Shown here: in pieces, positions 1 through 9,738 of the stretch | Layout: each line of letters begins with the position of its first letter | How positions within the stretch are numbered: position 1 is the first letter of the stretch | Source: Planctomycetota bacterium | GTDB lineage: Bacteria > Planctomycetota > Phycisphaerae > Phycisphaerales > UBA1924 | Direction: 5' to 3' | NCBI GenBank assembly: GCA_018242605.1 | Contig: JAFEBP010000005.1 | Span: 458,861 to 522,860 of the forward strand | Length of the DNA: 64,000 nt | Notes under the pieces: generated by a model | Told to the model about the DNA's origin: nothing | What the model saw: the letters and a program-made list of their open reading frames with translations, nothing else | The model's database searches: none | Program-made: the position numbers and the translations under genes

Positions 1-1
1 T

Positions 2-502
2 CTCCTCCCCCACCCGCAAGAACTTGTTTGGGCGTCACTCACCCGCGGCCCCGCCTTGGCCCAGTGGCTCATGCCGAATAACTTCCCTGAACATCCGCTC
101 GTCGGCGACAAGTTCGAGTTCCGCATGGACCCCGTTCCCTTGATCGGCTCGACCGTCAAGTGCGAGATTCTCGAACTCGATCCGCCATACAAAATGGTCT
201 GGTCGTGGACCGGGATGAACAACAGGGGCGCACCCCAGGGAACCCAACGCATCGAATGGACGTTGGTCGCCAAAGAAGCCGGCACCCAACTCATCATGCA
301 CCAGCGCGACATGAACACACTCCCCTGGATCATGCGAACGATGATGACGATGGGTTGGGGCACCATGCTGGGCCGGTGGCTGCCGATCGTCCTACACGCA
401 TTCATTCAGCATGACGGAGCATGGGAATATCAAGGGGTTCAGCCCGCCCCCAACCGAAGTCACCACAGCGCCAAGACCGTGCCGGCTTCGTATTTTAATT
501 AG
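2..502 (+). CDS. AHSA1/SRPBCC-domain protein, 5' end cut by the window
   Basis: The reading frame stays open to the left edge, so the true start lies outside the window; TTG and ATG codons inside (for example at 56) are internal. The first visible residues (WASLTRGPALAQWLMPNNF) match the opening of Activator-of-Hsp90-ATPase-1-like (AHSA1) SRPBCC proteins, where a V-W-x-x-L-T/D segment precedes x-x-Q-W-x-M-P-N-D. The conserved G-x-x-F-E-F-R strand follows, then a hydrophobic C-terminal half containing LIMHQRDM. SRPBCC folds bind hydrophobic ligands in a deep cavity; no specific ligand can be named. The gene ends 91 bases before the likely pyrD start on the same strand. Confidence 0.75.
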   Translation, partial: LLPHPQELVWASLTRGPALAQWLMPNNFPEHPLVGDKFEFRMDPVPLIGSTVKCEILELDPPYKMVWSWTGMNNRGAPQGTQRIEWTLVAKEAGTQLIMHQRDMNTLPWIMRTMMTMGWGTMLGRWLPIVLHAFIQHDGAWEYQGVQPAPNRSHHSAKTVPASYFN

Positions 503-593
503 CCCGAAGCGTCACGCGCCGAACCCGCCGCGATAAGGAGTTCCTGCGAGGCCGGTGGTGTGTACCGGCCCGGTCACGTACCGTTGCTTCCGC

Positions 594-1604
594 ATGCCCG
601 GCAACGCACATACCTCTCCCCTCTCCACGAATCTCGCTGGCGTCCGCCTCAGCAACCCCGTGCTGCTTGCCGCCGGAACCGCTGGAACGCTCGATGAACT
701 CGCCGATGTGCTCGATCTTCGCCGCGTGGGCGGAGTTGTGACCAAGTCCATCACCGCCGAAGCCCGTGAGGGCAACGCGACCTGGCGCATCATTCCCACC
801 GACCACGGCATGCTCAACGCGATCGGCCTCGCGAACATCGGTATCGACGCCTTCATGCGTGACTACGCGCACAAGGCCCGATCTGCCCCCACCACGATCA
901 TCGGATCGATCTCCGAGTTCAGCATCGACGGGTTCGTGCGGGTCGCCGCGGCGTTCGCCTCCGTCCCGGGAATGCCCGCGGTCGAGCTCAACGTCTCCTG
1001 CCCCAACGTCAACCACGGATGTGAGTTTGGCGCGGACGAAACACTGCTCGCGGATTTGGTGTCGAATGTCCGCCGCGTGCTGCCCAATACGCGATTGTTC
1101 GTCAAACTCAGCCCCATAGCCATGGGCCGCCCGGGAATCGTTGCGATCGCCAAAGCCGCCATCGAGCCCCCCGGCGCGCAGCCGATGGGCCCCAACCAGC
1201 GGCCAGGCGCCGATGCCCTCTGCATCGCCAACACCGTGCCCGCTATGGCGATCGACGTCGAGACGCGTCGGCCACGCCTCTCCCGCGGCGGTGGAGGTCT
1301 CTCCGGCCCGGGCATTCACCCGATCGCCGTTCGGCTCGTCCACGACGCCTTCCACGGCATCTGCAAATCCACCGCGACACCCATCGTCGGGATCGGCGGA
1401 GTGCTGCATTGGCAGGACGCCGCTGAGTTTGTCCTCGCCGGCGCCACCGCCGTTGAAATCGGCACCGGCCTGTTCGCTGACCCCCGCTGCCCGCTGAAGG
1501 TCGCTGAAGGGCTCGAACGCTGGGTCCGTCGGTTGGGCGTAACAAACATCAGCGAACTGGTTGGCCAGATCTTACCGCCCGACGACCCCACGGCCACACC
1601 CTGA
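594..1604 (+). CDS. pyrD: dihydroorotate dehydrogenase, class 1 type
   Basis: Oxidises dihydroorotate to orotate in pyrimidine synthesis, in the cytoplasm. The frame opens at GTG 555, but ATG 594 fits the family better because the conserved LSTNLAGVRLSNPVLLAAGT segment begins ten residues later. Visible features are the FMN-binding Lys-Ser pair (K51-S52), the ELNVSCPN motif with the class-1 catalytic cysteine (C136), an IANT motif, and the C-terminal phosphate-binding GGV...GATAVEIGTG segment. At 336 residues it is slightly longer than most class 1 enzymes; an Ala/Pro-rich stretch at about 185-200 may account for this. A class 1B enzyme would need a PyrK partner and none is in view, so the electron acceptor is undetermined. 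Its stop overlaps an upstream in-frame ATG of the next gene, suggesting co-transcription. Confidence 0.9.
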   Translation: MPGNAHTSPLSTNLAGVRLSNPVLLAAGTAGTLDELADVLDLRRVGGVVTKSITAEAREGNATWRIIPTDHGMLNAIGLANIGIDAFMRDYAHKARSAPTTIIGSISEFSIDGFVRVAAAFASVPGMPAVELNVSCPNVNHGCEFGADETLLADLVSNVRRVLPNTRLFVKLSPIAMGRPGIVAIAKAAIEPPGAQPMGPNQRPGADALCIANTVPAMAIDVETRRPRLSRGGGGLSGPGIHPIAVRLVHDAFHGICKSTATPIVGIGGVLHWQDAAEFVLAGATAVEIGTGLFADPRCPLKVAEGLERWVRRLGVTNISELVGQILPPDDPTATP

Positions 1605-1624
1605 TGACTACTCCGGAGGCTCAC

Positions 1625-2848
1625 ATGCGAGATCGAGTACACAGTTCCCTGCTCGTCCGTGCGATCGTGGCATCGCTCGCGATGGCGACGGTTCGCGCAC
1701 CCGCTGTCTGGGCACAGCCCAACACCACCCAGGTCGCTGCCGCGGCCGACATCTCCAAGACGCTCGAACCGCTCCTGACCAAGCACGATCTCCCCGCGAT
1801 GGCCGCGATCGTCATCCGCGGCGACGCGATCATCGCTCAAGGTGTGTCCGGCGTTCGGGCCCACGGCCACGAAGACAAGGCCACGCTCGGCGATCTGTGG
1901 CACCTGGGCAGTTGCACGAAGTCCATGACCGCCACCATGCTGGCGACGTTAGTGGAATCCGGCCAACTCAATTGGTCCACCACCATCGGTGACGTCTTCA
2001 CCGATCTTCCCAGACTGGACGACGCGTGGAAGCCCGTGACCCTCGAACTGCTGCTCGCCCACCGAGCCGGAGTCCCCGCTGATTTGTCCGCTGGCGGCCT
2101 TTGGGGCACACTCTGGAATCACGCGGGCACGCCCACCGAACAACGCAGGACCCTGGTCGAGAGTCTTCTCGCCAAGCCGCCGTTGCACGCCCCCGGTTCC
2201 AAGTTTCTGTACGCCAACGCCGGGTTCGCGATCGCCGGGGCGATGGCGGAAAAGATCAGCGGTCAGTCTTGGGAGGACCTCATCCAGGAGCGCCTATTCA
2301 GGCCGTTGGGCATTACCTCTGCGGGTTTCGGCGCGCCCGGCACACCCGGAGTCTTCGACCAACCCCGAGGCCACGAGGCCGACGACAAGCCCGTCGAGCC
2401 CGGCCCTCACCACGCCGGAGACAACCCCGCCGCCATCGGACCCGGCGGCACGGTGCACATGTCCCTCCCGGACTGGGGCAGGTACATCTCCCTGCACCTC
2501 GCCGGCGAGCGGGGCGACTCCAAACTGCTCAAGCCGGAGACAATCCGTGCGATGCACCACCCCGCCGGCAGCCCGGACGCGACATACGGCTGGGGATGGT
2601 CGTTCACTCAGCGACCTTGGGCTGGAGGCACCACATTCACGCACAGCGGCAGCAACACGCTCTGGTACAGCGTTGCCTGGGTCGCCCCGGCCAAGAACAT
2701 GGCCGTGCTGATCGTCTGCAACAAGGGTGGTTCCGAGGCGGCCAAGGGGTGCGACGCCGCGGCGTCGGCGCTGGTCAAGCAGTACATCGCTGGTGCGGAA
2801 GCCATCGCTCCTCGCCCCGATATGGTCAAGCCCGAATCGAACAAGTGA
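1625..2848 (+). CDS. exported serine beta-lactamase-like hydrolase (class C / Pfam Beta-lactamase family)
   Basis: Serine hydrolase of the penicillin-binding-protein/AmpC fold. ATG 1625 is chosen over ATG 1604 because a GGAGG (1615-1619) sits five bases before it and it gives a clean signal peptide ending near PAVWA-QP (residue 30). Motifs in order are S-C-T-K at 96-99 (nucleophile and general base), H-R-A-G near 146, Y-A-N at 196-198 and H-S-G near the C-terminus in place of K-T-G. These are typical of esterases, D-aminopeptidases and uncharacterised family members as well as beta-lactamases. Substrate cannot be assigned and resistance should not be inferred. It follows pyrD closely and is probably co-transcribed; it converges on smc with a gap of nine bases. 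Confidence 0.85.
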   Translation: MRDRVHSSLLVRAIVASLAMATVRAPAVWAQPNTTQVAAAADISKTLEPLLTKHDLPAMAAIVIRGDAIIAQGVSGVRAHGHEDKATLGDLWHLGSCTKSMTATMLATLVESGQLNWSTTIGDVFTDLPRLDDAWKPVTLELLLAHRAGVPADLSAGGLWGTLWNHAGTPTEQRRTLVESLLAKPPLHAPGSKFLYANAGFAIAGAMAEKISGQSWEDLIQERLFRPLGITSAGFGAPGTPGVFDQPRGHEADDKPVEPGPHHAGDNPAAIGPGGTVHMSLPDWGRYISLHLAGERGDSKLLKPETIRAMHHPAGSPDATYGWGWSFTQRPWAGGTTFTHSGSNTLWYSVAWVAPAKNMAVLIVCNKGGSEAAKGCDAAASALVKQYIAGAEAIAPRPDMVKPESNK

Positions 2849-2857
2849 CGCCGGACG

Positions 2858-5800
2858 TCAGTTGACCTTCGCCTCGTCCTCGGCCGCGGGAGACTCTGAC
2901 AACTCCCGCATCGCGTCCAACGCCGACCGCAGTGTCCCCGCGTCGGCCTTCACGGCTCTCAGCGGGCTCTTGCGAGCGCGCTTTGGCGGTGGCTCCACCA
3001 CCGCCGCGATCCTCGATACAGGCTGCTCGGACTCCACGGGCAGGGGCTCAGAGATGCGTGAAACGTGCTCCTGCTTGATCTCTCCGTCCTTGCCCACCTG
3101 GTCGAACTTCACGGCCACACGCGTGCTGACGCCGCGTTCCTGCTGCGTGATGCCGTACAAGCGGTCCGCGCCCTGCATCGTCCGCTTGTTGTGAGTGATA
3201 ATGATGAAACTCGAACGGTCGGTGTAGTCGCGGACCACAGCATTGAAGCGGCCGACGTTGCCCTCGTCGAGGGCGGCGTCCACTTCGTCCAGGATGCAGA
3301 AGCAACTGGGCTTGCTGCGGAAAATGCTCATAAGCAGCGCCACCGCCGTGAGCGTCTTCTCGCCGCCAGACAACTGGCTGATGCTCCGCGGCTCCTTCCC
3401 CGGCGGCTTGGCGATGACTTCCACGCCGCTCTCGAGCAAGTCGATCTCGTCGGTCTCCACCTTGCGGATGGTGCCGTCCGCGTCCTCGACTTCCTTCATC
3501 AGCGGCATGAGCCGCACCTCGGCCTTGCCGCCGTTGAACAGCTTGCGGAACATGCCGTTCTCGCCGCCGAAGTTCTCCTGGATCTTCGCGAACGCTTCCC
3601 CGAACAGCGTTCGGCTCACGTCGTTGAGCGTCTTGATGAGGTCCGCCAACTGGCCGCACGCCGCATCGATGTCCGCGACCTGCTTGATCAGTTCTTCGTT
3701 CTGCTGCTCCAGCGTGGTCTCTTCCTCGATCGACTCGAGATTCACGCTGCCCAGCTTGCGGACACTGTCGCGGAGCGTGTCGATCCGCAGGGCCGCCTCG
3801 GAGGTGTCGATCCGGCTCACGTCCCCGGCCGACATCATCTCGCGGTACTCGGCGTACTCGCCCTGCACGTCCACACCCAGTTCCTCGCGCGTCCGTTCCT
3901 CGGTCGCCTCTCGCTTCACTTCCAGCTCGCGCTTCGAAAGTTCCAGCGAGTGCCATTCACGCTCGATGCTGGAGTACGACAACCGCGCGGCGGCAACCTG
4001 CTCGCCCAGCGTCCGCACCTGTTGATCGGCCTTGTCCGCCTCTTCTGACGCCGCCTGCGATTCCGCCGTCAGCCGGATCGCCTCCGCCTGCGCCGCGGCG
4101 ATCTGCGTCACGGCCTCTTCGATCGCCTGCTGGTGCTCCACAACCCTCAATGTCAGCCGCTGCACCTGCGTGTCCAGATCGCGCGACTGCCTCGTGAGAT
4201 CGTCCCTGGACATCTCCAGCCGGCTCAACTCGCGCTTTACCGAAGAAGACTGCTCCGACAGCGTGCTCACCTCCACCTTCGCGGCAGTCAACTGCTCGGA
4301 AGCCGAGTCGGCGCGAGTTTGCGAACCTCTGACCGCCTCCTCGAGCGTTTGCACCGCGCCCGCCTCGTCCTGAAGCAACCGCCCCAGGCTCTCGGCCCGT
4401 TCTGTCAGTCGGGCGCGATCCTCATCGATCTTCGCGAGCCGTTGCTTGAGCTGGTTCATCTCCTGCTCGAGGCTGGCACGCTCGCGTTCGAACCGAGCGC
4501 CCTCGGCCCTGAGCCGGTCCAACCGATTCTGCTCCGTCAGCACCGCACGCTGCTGCTGGGCCAACTCAGTGCGCGTGCGGCTCGCCGCGGCACTCAGCGA
4601 GCCCGCCTCCGCATCCACGTCACGCAACTGAGCACGCTCGGCCTCCAGTGCCGCGGAAAGCTGCGCCGCCGTCGCCTGTAAGGATTCGAGCTCGCTCCGC
4701 CGCCGCAGAATACCCGCGGACTCATCTCCCGCGCCGCTGCCCGCGTGAACCCGCCCCTCGGCGTCCAGGATCGCCCCCGTGCGAGTGATAAACCTCGCGC
4801 CGTGCCCGGACAGCGGCCCCGCCGCGAGCATCAATGCGGCTTCGATGTTTGAAACAAGGAACGTGCGTCCCAGCAACCGGTCCAGCAAGTCATGAATCGC
4901 CGGGTCGTCCGTCAGTTGGCCCCGGGGCCGTACGAGCGAACGAACGCTAACCACCCGGCCGCGGGAATCGTCGAGGCCCACACCCGAGAGAGCATCGTTG
5001 ATCGATGGCACGGGCCCGTTCCGCGCCGTTGACACGCCGGCGGTCGGAAGGAACGACACTCTCCCCTTGATCGACGCGAGTTCCTCGGCGCTCGGCAGCG
5101 CCGAAGCGGTTTCAACCACCAGCCCCTGCAGGTCCGGCCCGAGAGCCAGTTCCACCGCCGCGGCCCCGTCGGTATCGACATCCGCCCGAGTTTCGATCAG
5201 GTCGGCCAACGGAGCCTTGACTCCGGTGAAGCCCTTGCCCGCGTCGCGATCCGCCAGCACGCTCCGCACCGATTCCGCGAACCCCGCACGCGTCTGCACC
5301 ATCTCGTCCAGCGTGGCCCGCCGGCTCTCCACGCGAACCAGTTCCTGATCCAGGGACGTGACCTTTTCAGCCCGCTGGCGGCGATCGGCGCTCAATCGGC
5401 CGACGCCTTGCTCTTGCTCGGCGAGCAGTGTCTCCAGTTCCGTAACCCGTGCGTGCGCCGAGGCGAGTGTGGCCTCCACCTGCGACGCGTGCTCTCGGAC
5501 GGCGCGGTCTTCGTCCGCGTTGCGGCCGGCCTTCTGCACTAACCGATCGATCTGCTCGCGCACGCCGTCGGCACGCGTGCCGTCGGCCGCGATCGAAGCG
5601 ACCAGACCGGCTCGTTCTCGCTCGATCCGGCCCACCGCCGCCTGCTTCTGCGCCAGGCCCTGCCGGTGGTCGTTCAGTTCCTCCAGCGCCTTGGCACGGG
5701 CATCACCCGCGCTGCTCAGTCGCCGCTCTGCCTCCGCGAGTTTCTCCGCCAGGGAAGCCGCGGTCTCTCGGTGCTGCTCGATCGCCTGTTCGGTCTCCCG

Positions 5801-6919
5801 CCGACGCTGCTCCATCCCAGCCAGCCGATCGCGGTCCGTCGCGGACTGCCGCTCTGCTTCCACCACCGCCCGCTCCAGCATCCCCCGCCGCTGCGAGGCT
5901 TGCTGCTCTGAGTGGCCCGCCGCGAGCCGTTCTTGTTCCAGGGATTTGTGCTTCGACATCGCCTCGTGCCGAGTGAGTTCCGCCGCCTGCTTCGCAGTTT
6001 CCGCCTCGGCGAGCGACGCCGACGCGGCCTCTCGCTGGCTTCCCAACTCCGAGTGCCGCGACACCAACTGCACGATGCGCTGCTCAAGTTCGTCGTACTG
6101 CTCGAACGCTAGCGCCAGCCGCCAAGCGCGAAGCTCGCCGTCCAGTTCCTTGAACTTGCGGGCCTTGGCCGCCTGCCCTCGAACCAGCCTAAGACGCCGC
6201 TCGGTGGAATCCAGTTCTTCGCGAACACCCTTGAGATTGGCCTGCGAGCGGTCCAGTTTGCGCTGCGCTTCCACACGGCGTTGCTTGTATTTCGCGATGC
6301 CCGCGGCTTCCTCGAAGATCGTCCGTCGCTCCTGCGGGCTCGCGAGGAGCATCGCATCGACTTTGCCCTGTTCGATGATCGAGTACGCGTCCGCGCCGAC
6401 GCCGGTATCCAGGAACAACTCTCGGATGTCCTTGAGGCGTGCCTTCTTTCCGTTGACCAGGTAGGCGCTCTCGCCATCGCGGTACAAACGCCGCTCCACC
6501 TCCACGTAATCCGTGTCGATCGGCAGCGATCGCTTCCCTCTCACCGAGCGATCCAGCACCGAAGGCTCAGCGTCGGGCGAGTGTTCTTCGTGCGTGGGCG
6601 TCGCGGCGCTCTGTGCTTCGGCCGCCTCGACCAGCGCGAGAGCCGGCTGCTGCTTGATCGGATTCTCGAACGTGAGCGTCACGCTCGCCATGCCGCCGGG
6701 CTTGCGTCCCGCGGAGCCGGCGAAGATCACATCGAGCATCTCGGTGCCGCGCAGACTCTTGCTGGAGCGTTCACCCAACACCCACTTGATTGCGTCGACA
6801 ATGTTCGACTTGCCGCACCCGTTCGGACCAACCACACCCGTGATCGGGTGGTCAAAGGTGAACTCGGTGGTGTCGGCGAAACTCTTGAAACCGCTGACGG
6901 TCAGCTTGGCAAGGCGCAT
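2858..6919 (-). CDS. smc: chromosome segregation protein SMC, long variant
   Basis: ATPase of bacterial condensin, organising and segregating the chromosome with ScpA/ScpB (neither is in the window). The start at 6919 gives the canonical [14 protein letters not shown] opening, with a GGAGG ten bases upstream (6930-6934); further in-frame codons upstream up to 6979 are not needed. Walker A is GPNGCGKS at 31-38. Long heptad-rich arms flank a hinge at about 560-730 ([10 protein letters not shown]...). The signature [12 protein letters not shown] starts near 1181 and Walker [11 protein letters not shown] near 1208. The protein has 1353 residues, about 170 more than usual SMCs. Part of the excess is an insertion of about 40 residues in the N-terminal head (88-131) and part is a basic/acidic C-terminal tail of about 70 residues after the head. 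Confidence 0.96.
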   Translation of the reverse strand: MRLAKLTVSGFKSFADTTEFTFDHPITGVVGPNGCGKSNIVDAIKWVLGERSSKSLRGTEMLDVIFAGSAGRKPGGMASVTLTFENPIKQQPALALVEAAEAQSAATPTHEEHSPDAEPSVLDRSVRGKRSLPIDTDYVEVERRLYRDGESAYLVNGKKARLKDIRELFLDTGVGADAYSIIEQGKVDAMLLASPQERRTIFEEAAGIAKYKQRRVEAQRKLDRSQANLKGVREELDSTERRLRLVRGQAAKARKFKELDGELRAWRLALAFEQYDELEQRIVQLVSRHSELGSQREAASASLAEAETAKQAAELTRHEAMSKHKSLEQERLAAGHSEQQASQRRGMLERAVVEAERQSATDRDRLAGMEQRRRETEQAIEQHRETAASLAEKLAEAERRLSSAGDARAKALEELNDHRQGLAQKQAAVGRIERERAGLVASIAADGTRADGVREQIDRLVQKAGRNADEDRAVREHASQVEATLASAHARVTELETLLAEQEQGVGRLSADRRQRAEKVTSLDQELVRVESRRATLDEMVQTRAGFAESVRSVLADRDAGKGFTGVKAPLADLIETRADVDTDGAAAVELALGPDLQGLVVETASALPSAEELASIKGRVSFLPTAGVSTARNGPVPSINDALSGVGLDDSRGRVVSVRSLVRPRGQLTDDPAIHDLLDRLLGRTFLVSNIEAALMLAAGPLSGHGARFITRTGAILDAEGRVHAGSGAGDESAGILRRRSELESLQATAAQLSAALEAERAQLRDVDAEAGSLSAAASRTRTELAQQQRAVLTEQNRLDRLRAEGARFERERASLEQEMNQLKQRLAKIDEDRARLTERAESLGRLLQDEAGAVQTLEEAVRGSQTRADSASEQLTAAKVEVSTLSEQSSSVKRELSRLEMSRDDLTRQSRDLDTQVQRLTLRVVEHQQAIEEAVTQIAAAQAEAIRLTAESQAASEEADKADQQVRTLGEQVAAARLSYSSIEREWHSLELSKRELEVKREATEERTREELGVDVQGEYAEYREMMSAGDVSRIDTSEAALRIDTLRDSVRKLGSVNLESIEEETTLEQQNEELIKQVADIDAACGQLADLIKTLNDVSRTLFGEAFAKIQENFGGENGMFRKLFNGGKAEVRLMPLMKEVEDADGTIRKVETDEIDLLESGVEVIAKPPGKEPRSISQLSGGEKTLTAVALLMSIFRSKPSCFCILDEVDAALDEGNVGRFNAVVRDYTDRSSFIIITHNKRTMQGADRLYGITQQERGVSTRVAVKFDQVGKDGEIKQEHVSRISEPLPVESEQPVSRIAAVVEPPPKRARKSPLRAVKADAGTLRSALDAMRELSESPAAEDEAKVN

Positions 6920-6968
6920 GGACGGGGCAACCTCCGTGTCAAGTACAAACCGCGTTGCCTTCCTGGCC

Positions 6969-6987
6969 GATCCCAGCAAATGGGATC
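6969..6987. repeat. perfect 7-bp inverted repeat in the smc leader
   Basis: GATCCCA (6969-6975) and TGGGATC (6981-6987) are separated by GCAAA, about 50 bases upstream of the smc start on the minus strand. No T-run follows on either strand, so it is not a terminator. It could be an operator or an mRNA leader hairpin. The arms are short and chance cannot be excluded. Confidence 0.35.
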
Positions 6988-7129
6988 ACGACGCGGGCTG
7001 ATACAAGATATCGTGGTTACCCCCCACAGGCGCGTTACATTTCCCAAACAAATCGAAAAAGTACACAAAACGCCCACATCTCCATGCTTCAAGAGGGTGA
7101 AAAGCCGTGGAAAAGGTGTCGTTTGAGCC

Positions 7130-9127
7130 CTACTTGGGATCCTTTTTGTCTGTCGGCGGCAGGATCGGCACGATTTCCGGCTTGCCCGGCGAATCGGGTT
7201 TGGGGGTCGTTTGCGGCTGCATGACCGCCGGCCGCTTCAGAGGCACCAGTTCTCGATCGGCTTCAGTTTCGGGCCGGTCCGGCACCGCCACAGAAGTCGC
7301 GGCGAGCAACTGGGCCTTGAGTCGGTCGGTCTCGGTCGTGAACAACGCCTCCGTGGCGCCCTCCTTGAACGCAGCGTAAAGCACCCCCACCACCTCGGAA
7401 TACGACAGGCTCAGGCCCACGCGAGGCGCATCCTGCTCGCCTTTGCGGGCGAGAAAGGTGACGAGTTCCGACAAGCGGGCTTTGCCCTTGCCGTGCATCG
7501 TGATCGGCTTGTCCGCGTTGAGCGGGCGGTAGTACAGACGCACTTCATCGTCACCCGCCTCGGTCACGATCATCAACCGATCCTCCCACGCCGAAACCAC
7601 CGCCGGCCTTGCAAGCGTCGGGTTCACGCCGAACAGCACAATCCGCGGCCGCCCCTGCTGCGTGATGTAGATCAGCGGATCGCCGAACGGAACCACGTCG
7701 AGGAGGAACTTGTCCTCCACCAGCCGCCTCTCGATCCCCTGCATCGAAGCTCCCGAGAACGTAGACGATGCCAGCATCTCCAGTGCCGTCGGCGAGAACC
7801 GCGGCCCGTTCGGGTCGGGGTTCTCACGCTGAGCCCTCGCCAAACGCAGGTACTGCACCCGCTCCGATCTTTTCACCAGCGCCTCGTACGCCGCGACCCG
7901 CACGATCAACTCCGGGCTCCGGAGCAGTTCCTGCAGCGCCTCATCCACCGTGGGCCCGGCTTCGATCTCTCCGAGCAGTTCGATCGCCTTGGTCCGGACG
8001 ACACCGTCGCCGGACTTGGCCAGTTCCTTAAGCGGCCCTGCCGCTCGCGGATCATTCAGCCTGGAGCCCGCTCGCAGGCCCGCCATGCGCGGGGCCAACT
8101 CGCCATACTCGTACAACTCGCGAGCGAACGGAACGGCTTTCTGCCCGAGCGCTTCCAATCCCCAGGCGGTATCATCCGCCATGAACGGCTCGGCCTTGAC
8201 CCCCTCGACATACCGACGCGCGTACTGCTCCGGCGCGGACTGATCGATCTGCACATGCCGAACGAGTTGCAGGAACTCCGCCGCCGTGCGTCGATACCTC
8301 GCCGGGACCCGCAATACCAGGCTGCCGCCCGCGCCGCTCTGCACGTCGGGCCCTTGGCGTGCGCGAGACGTAGGCCCCGGGTCGCCGGGGCCCTCAGGGA
8401 ACCTGCTGTTGATCGCCGACACCATCGAGCGCACTCGCTGGAAACTGCCTGCATTGAGCACCAACTCAATTTCCAGCGGATTGGTGACGTATCCCCCGTC
8501 GAGCACGCGTCCAGACGTCTTGGTGATTCCGTTGTCTTCCTTGCCCGGGTCGGCAAACGGATTGATGAAGATCGGGCCGCGGGCCTTGGCGATCGCCCGG
8601 GCCTGCACTTGGCCGAAAGCGTTGGCATCGCCGATGCGCAGATCGGTCGTCCAGAGCGTCCCGCCCTCCAGGTTGCTCGCGTTGATCGCTCGGACATAGA
8701 TGTCGAACCTCGCCCCTTGCGGCGAGCCCGGCGGGATCGCCGCCTGCACCAGCACCACCGCAACGTTTGGATCTCGCAGCAACTGGCGGGGAGTCTTGCC
8801 GTTGAGCGGGGTGCCGGCGTACTCGCCAGCCTTGCCGATGCCCATGAGCCCCATCTCGCGTTCCATCGTGGCCGCGATGTTGTCTGGCAGCACATCGCCG
8901 CCCGTGCCGCTCAGACCTACGACCAGGCCGTACCCCGACACAAGCACGGGCTCGATGCCCAGAAACGTCACTTCCGATCCCACCGTTCCTCGCAGCAGCG
9001 GCGGAACGTCCCTCGCCGGCGTCACGTTCACCGACTTGGGCGCCGGCGGATCGGAACAGCCCCACAGCATCGCCAGAATCGTGCTGGCTGCAACAAGAAC
9101 GAGGCGTGTGGCTCGGATCATGGTCAT
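7130..9127 (-). CDS. lipoprotein with flagellar P-ring (FlgI)-like domain and HEAT-like repeats
   Basis: The signal sequence ends in a lipobox-like L-W-G-C with Cys24, predicting a membrane-anchored lipoprotein. Residues about 50-250 resemble FlgI, the P-ring protein: VSGYGLVVGLSGTGG (64-77), a NVAVVLVQAAIPPG segment, F-D-I-Y-V-R, and LEGGTLWTTDL. In FlgI these are GYGLVvGLnGTGD, NVAaVmVtAelPp and SLqGGtLLlTpL. Residues about 360-430 contain alpha-helical pairs typical of HEAT/armadillo repeats (RAAGPLKELA, VVRTKAIELLGEI). The remainder to residue 665 is beta-rich and unassigned, with a Pro-rich tail. No flagellar gene is nearby and FlgI proper is not a lipoprotein, so this is likely a repurposed homolog. 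It lies 210 bases upstream of smc on the same strand. Confidence 0.7.
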   Translation of the reverse strand: MTMIRATRLVLVAASTILAMLWGCSDPPAPKSVNVTPARDVPPLLRGTVGSEVTFLGIEPVLVSGYGLVVGLSGTGGDVLPDNIAATMEREMGLMGIGKAGEYAGTPLNGKTPRQLLRDPNVAVVLVQAAIPPGSPQGARFDIYVRAINASNLEGGTLWTTDLRIGDANAFGQVQARAIAKARGPIFINPFADPGKEDNGITKTSGRVLDGGYVTNPLEIELVLNAGSFQRVRSMVSAINSRFPEGPGDPGPTSRARQGPDVQSGAGGSLVLRVPARYRRTAAEFLQLVRHVQIDQSAPEQYARRYVEGVKAEPFMADDTAWGLEALGQKAVPFARELYEYGELAPRMAGLRAGSRLNDPRAAGPLKELAKSGDGVVRTKAIELLGEIEAGPTVDEALQELLRSPELIVRVAAYEALVKRSERVQYLRLARAQRENPDPNGPRFSPTALEMLASSTFSGASMQGIERRLVEDKFLLDVVPFGDPLIYITQQGRPRIVLFGVNPTLARPAVVSAWEDRLMIVTEAGDDEVRLYYRPLNADKPITMHGKGKARLSELVTFLARKGEQDAPRVGLSLSYSEVVGVLYAAFKEGATEALFTTETDRLKAQLLAATSVAVPDRPETEADRELVPLKRPAVMQPQTTPKPDSPGKPEIVPILPPTDKKDPK

Positions 9128-9738
9128 TCAGTTCGGCTCCGTTTTCTGCGATCTCTTTCAGCGCGTGCTGTATGTACGTGCGAGCGTAGTCCTTGGTGGC
9201 ACCACCCATGATCGCCCCGGTGTTCGGGTTCCTCGTGCGTGCATTCCTGCATCGCGGAGAGGGCAGTGAGCTCGATACCGACAGGCTGGCCCCTAGCCCA
9301 GTTATTGAGACGCTGTTGGAGCCTGGAATTCCATCCCCGTTGCCTTGGACGCGTCCTCGATCATGCGGGTCGTAGGATACCAAACGCAATACGAGTAAAT
9401 GGAGCGAGGAGCGGCGTTGTTGAGGACCGGTACTCCCCCACCCATTCAAGCTGAGGTGGACACCCGACAGCTTCCGCAGCCATCTACAACCCCTTGCCAC
9501 ACAATGGCTTGCGCGCAATCGACAGCTAGTTCACAGAAAGTACCCACTATTTTGTAGATACTCGTCTTGAACCCACGATAGATTGTGGTATGCTGTACGT
9601 CCCGGACACGATAATGAAATCGCTCGCGGCGTCTGGTGTGTGTCAAATCGCCGCTCCGTCTGGTTTTTGGGTGGTATGCTTGTCTGTGTTTTAATAGGGT
9701 TGGGTGTATTAGGCTTTGTGTGGTGAAGGGCAGGCCGC
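9128..9738. other. intergenic region between the FlgI-like lipoprotein gene and dcd
   Basis: Divergent region with no gene I can support. The right half (about 9530-9730) is noticeably more AT-rich than the surroundings and carries a promoter-like element for dcd (listed separately). The left half has an open minus-strand frame (ATG about 9211) that runs on into the lipoprotein coding region in a different frame; I treat it as noise. Confidence 0.6.
9567..9594 (+). promoter_or_regulatory. candidate sigma70-like promoter of dcd
   Basis: TTGAAC (9567-9572) and TATGCT (9589-9594) are separated by 16 bases in a locally AT-rich stretch, about 145 bases upstream of the dcd start. Initiation would fall near 9601. 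A second weaker pair, TTGGGT (9667) and TTTAAT (9690), has a 17-base spacer. Assigned by sequence resemblance only. Confidence 0.4.

Noticed and set aside
1625..2848. Calling the serine hydrolase a beta-lactamase resistance gene
   Set aside because: The C-terminal motif is HSG rather than KTG, and the SxxK/YxN fold is shared by many esterases and peptidases.
7130..9127. Calling the gene flgI
   Set aside because: Lipidation, double length, HEAT-like repeats and lack of flagellar neighbours argue against a true P-ring protein.
8466..9518. Minus-strand frame with a protein-like stretch (MGGATKDYARTYIQH) before the lipoprotein gene
   Set aside because: It has no stop before the lipoprotein start and runs on inside that gene in another frame, so it is most likely chance; homology to the 30-codon stretch would change this.
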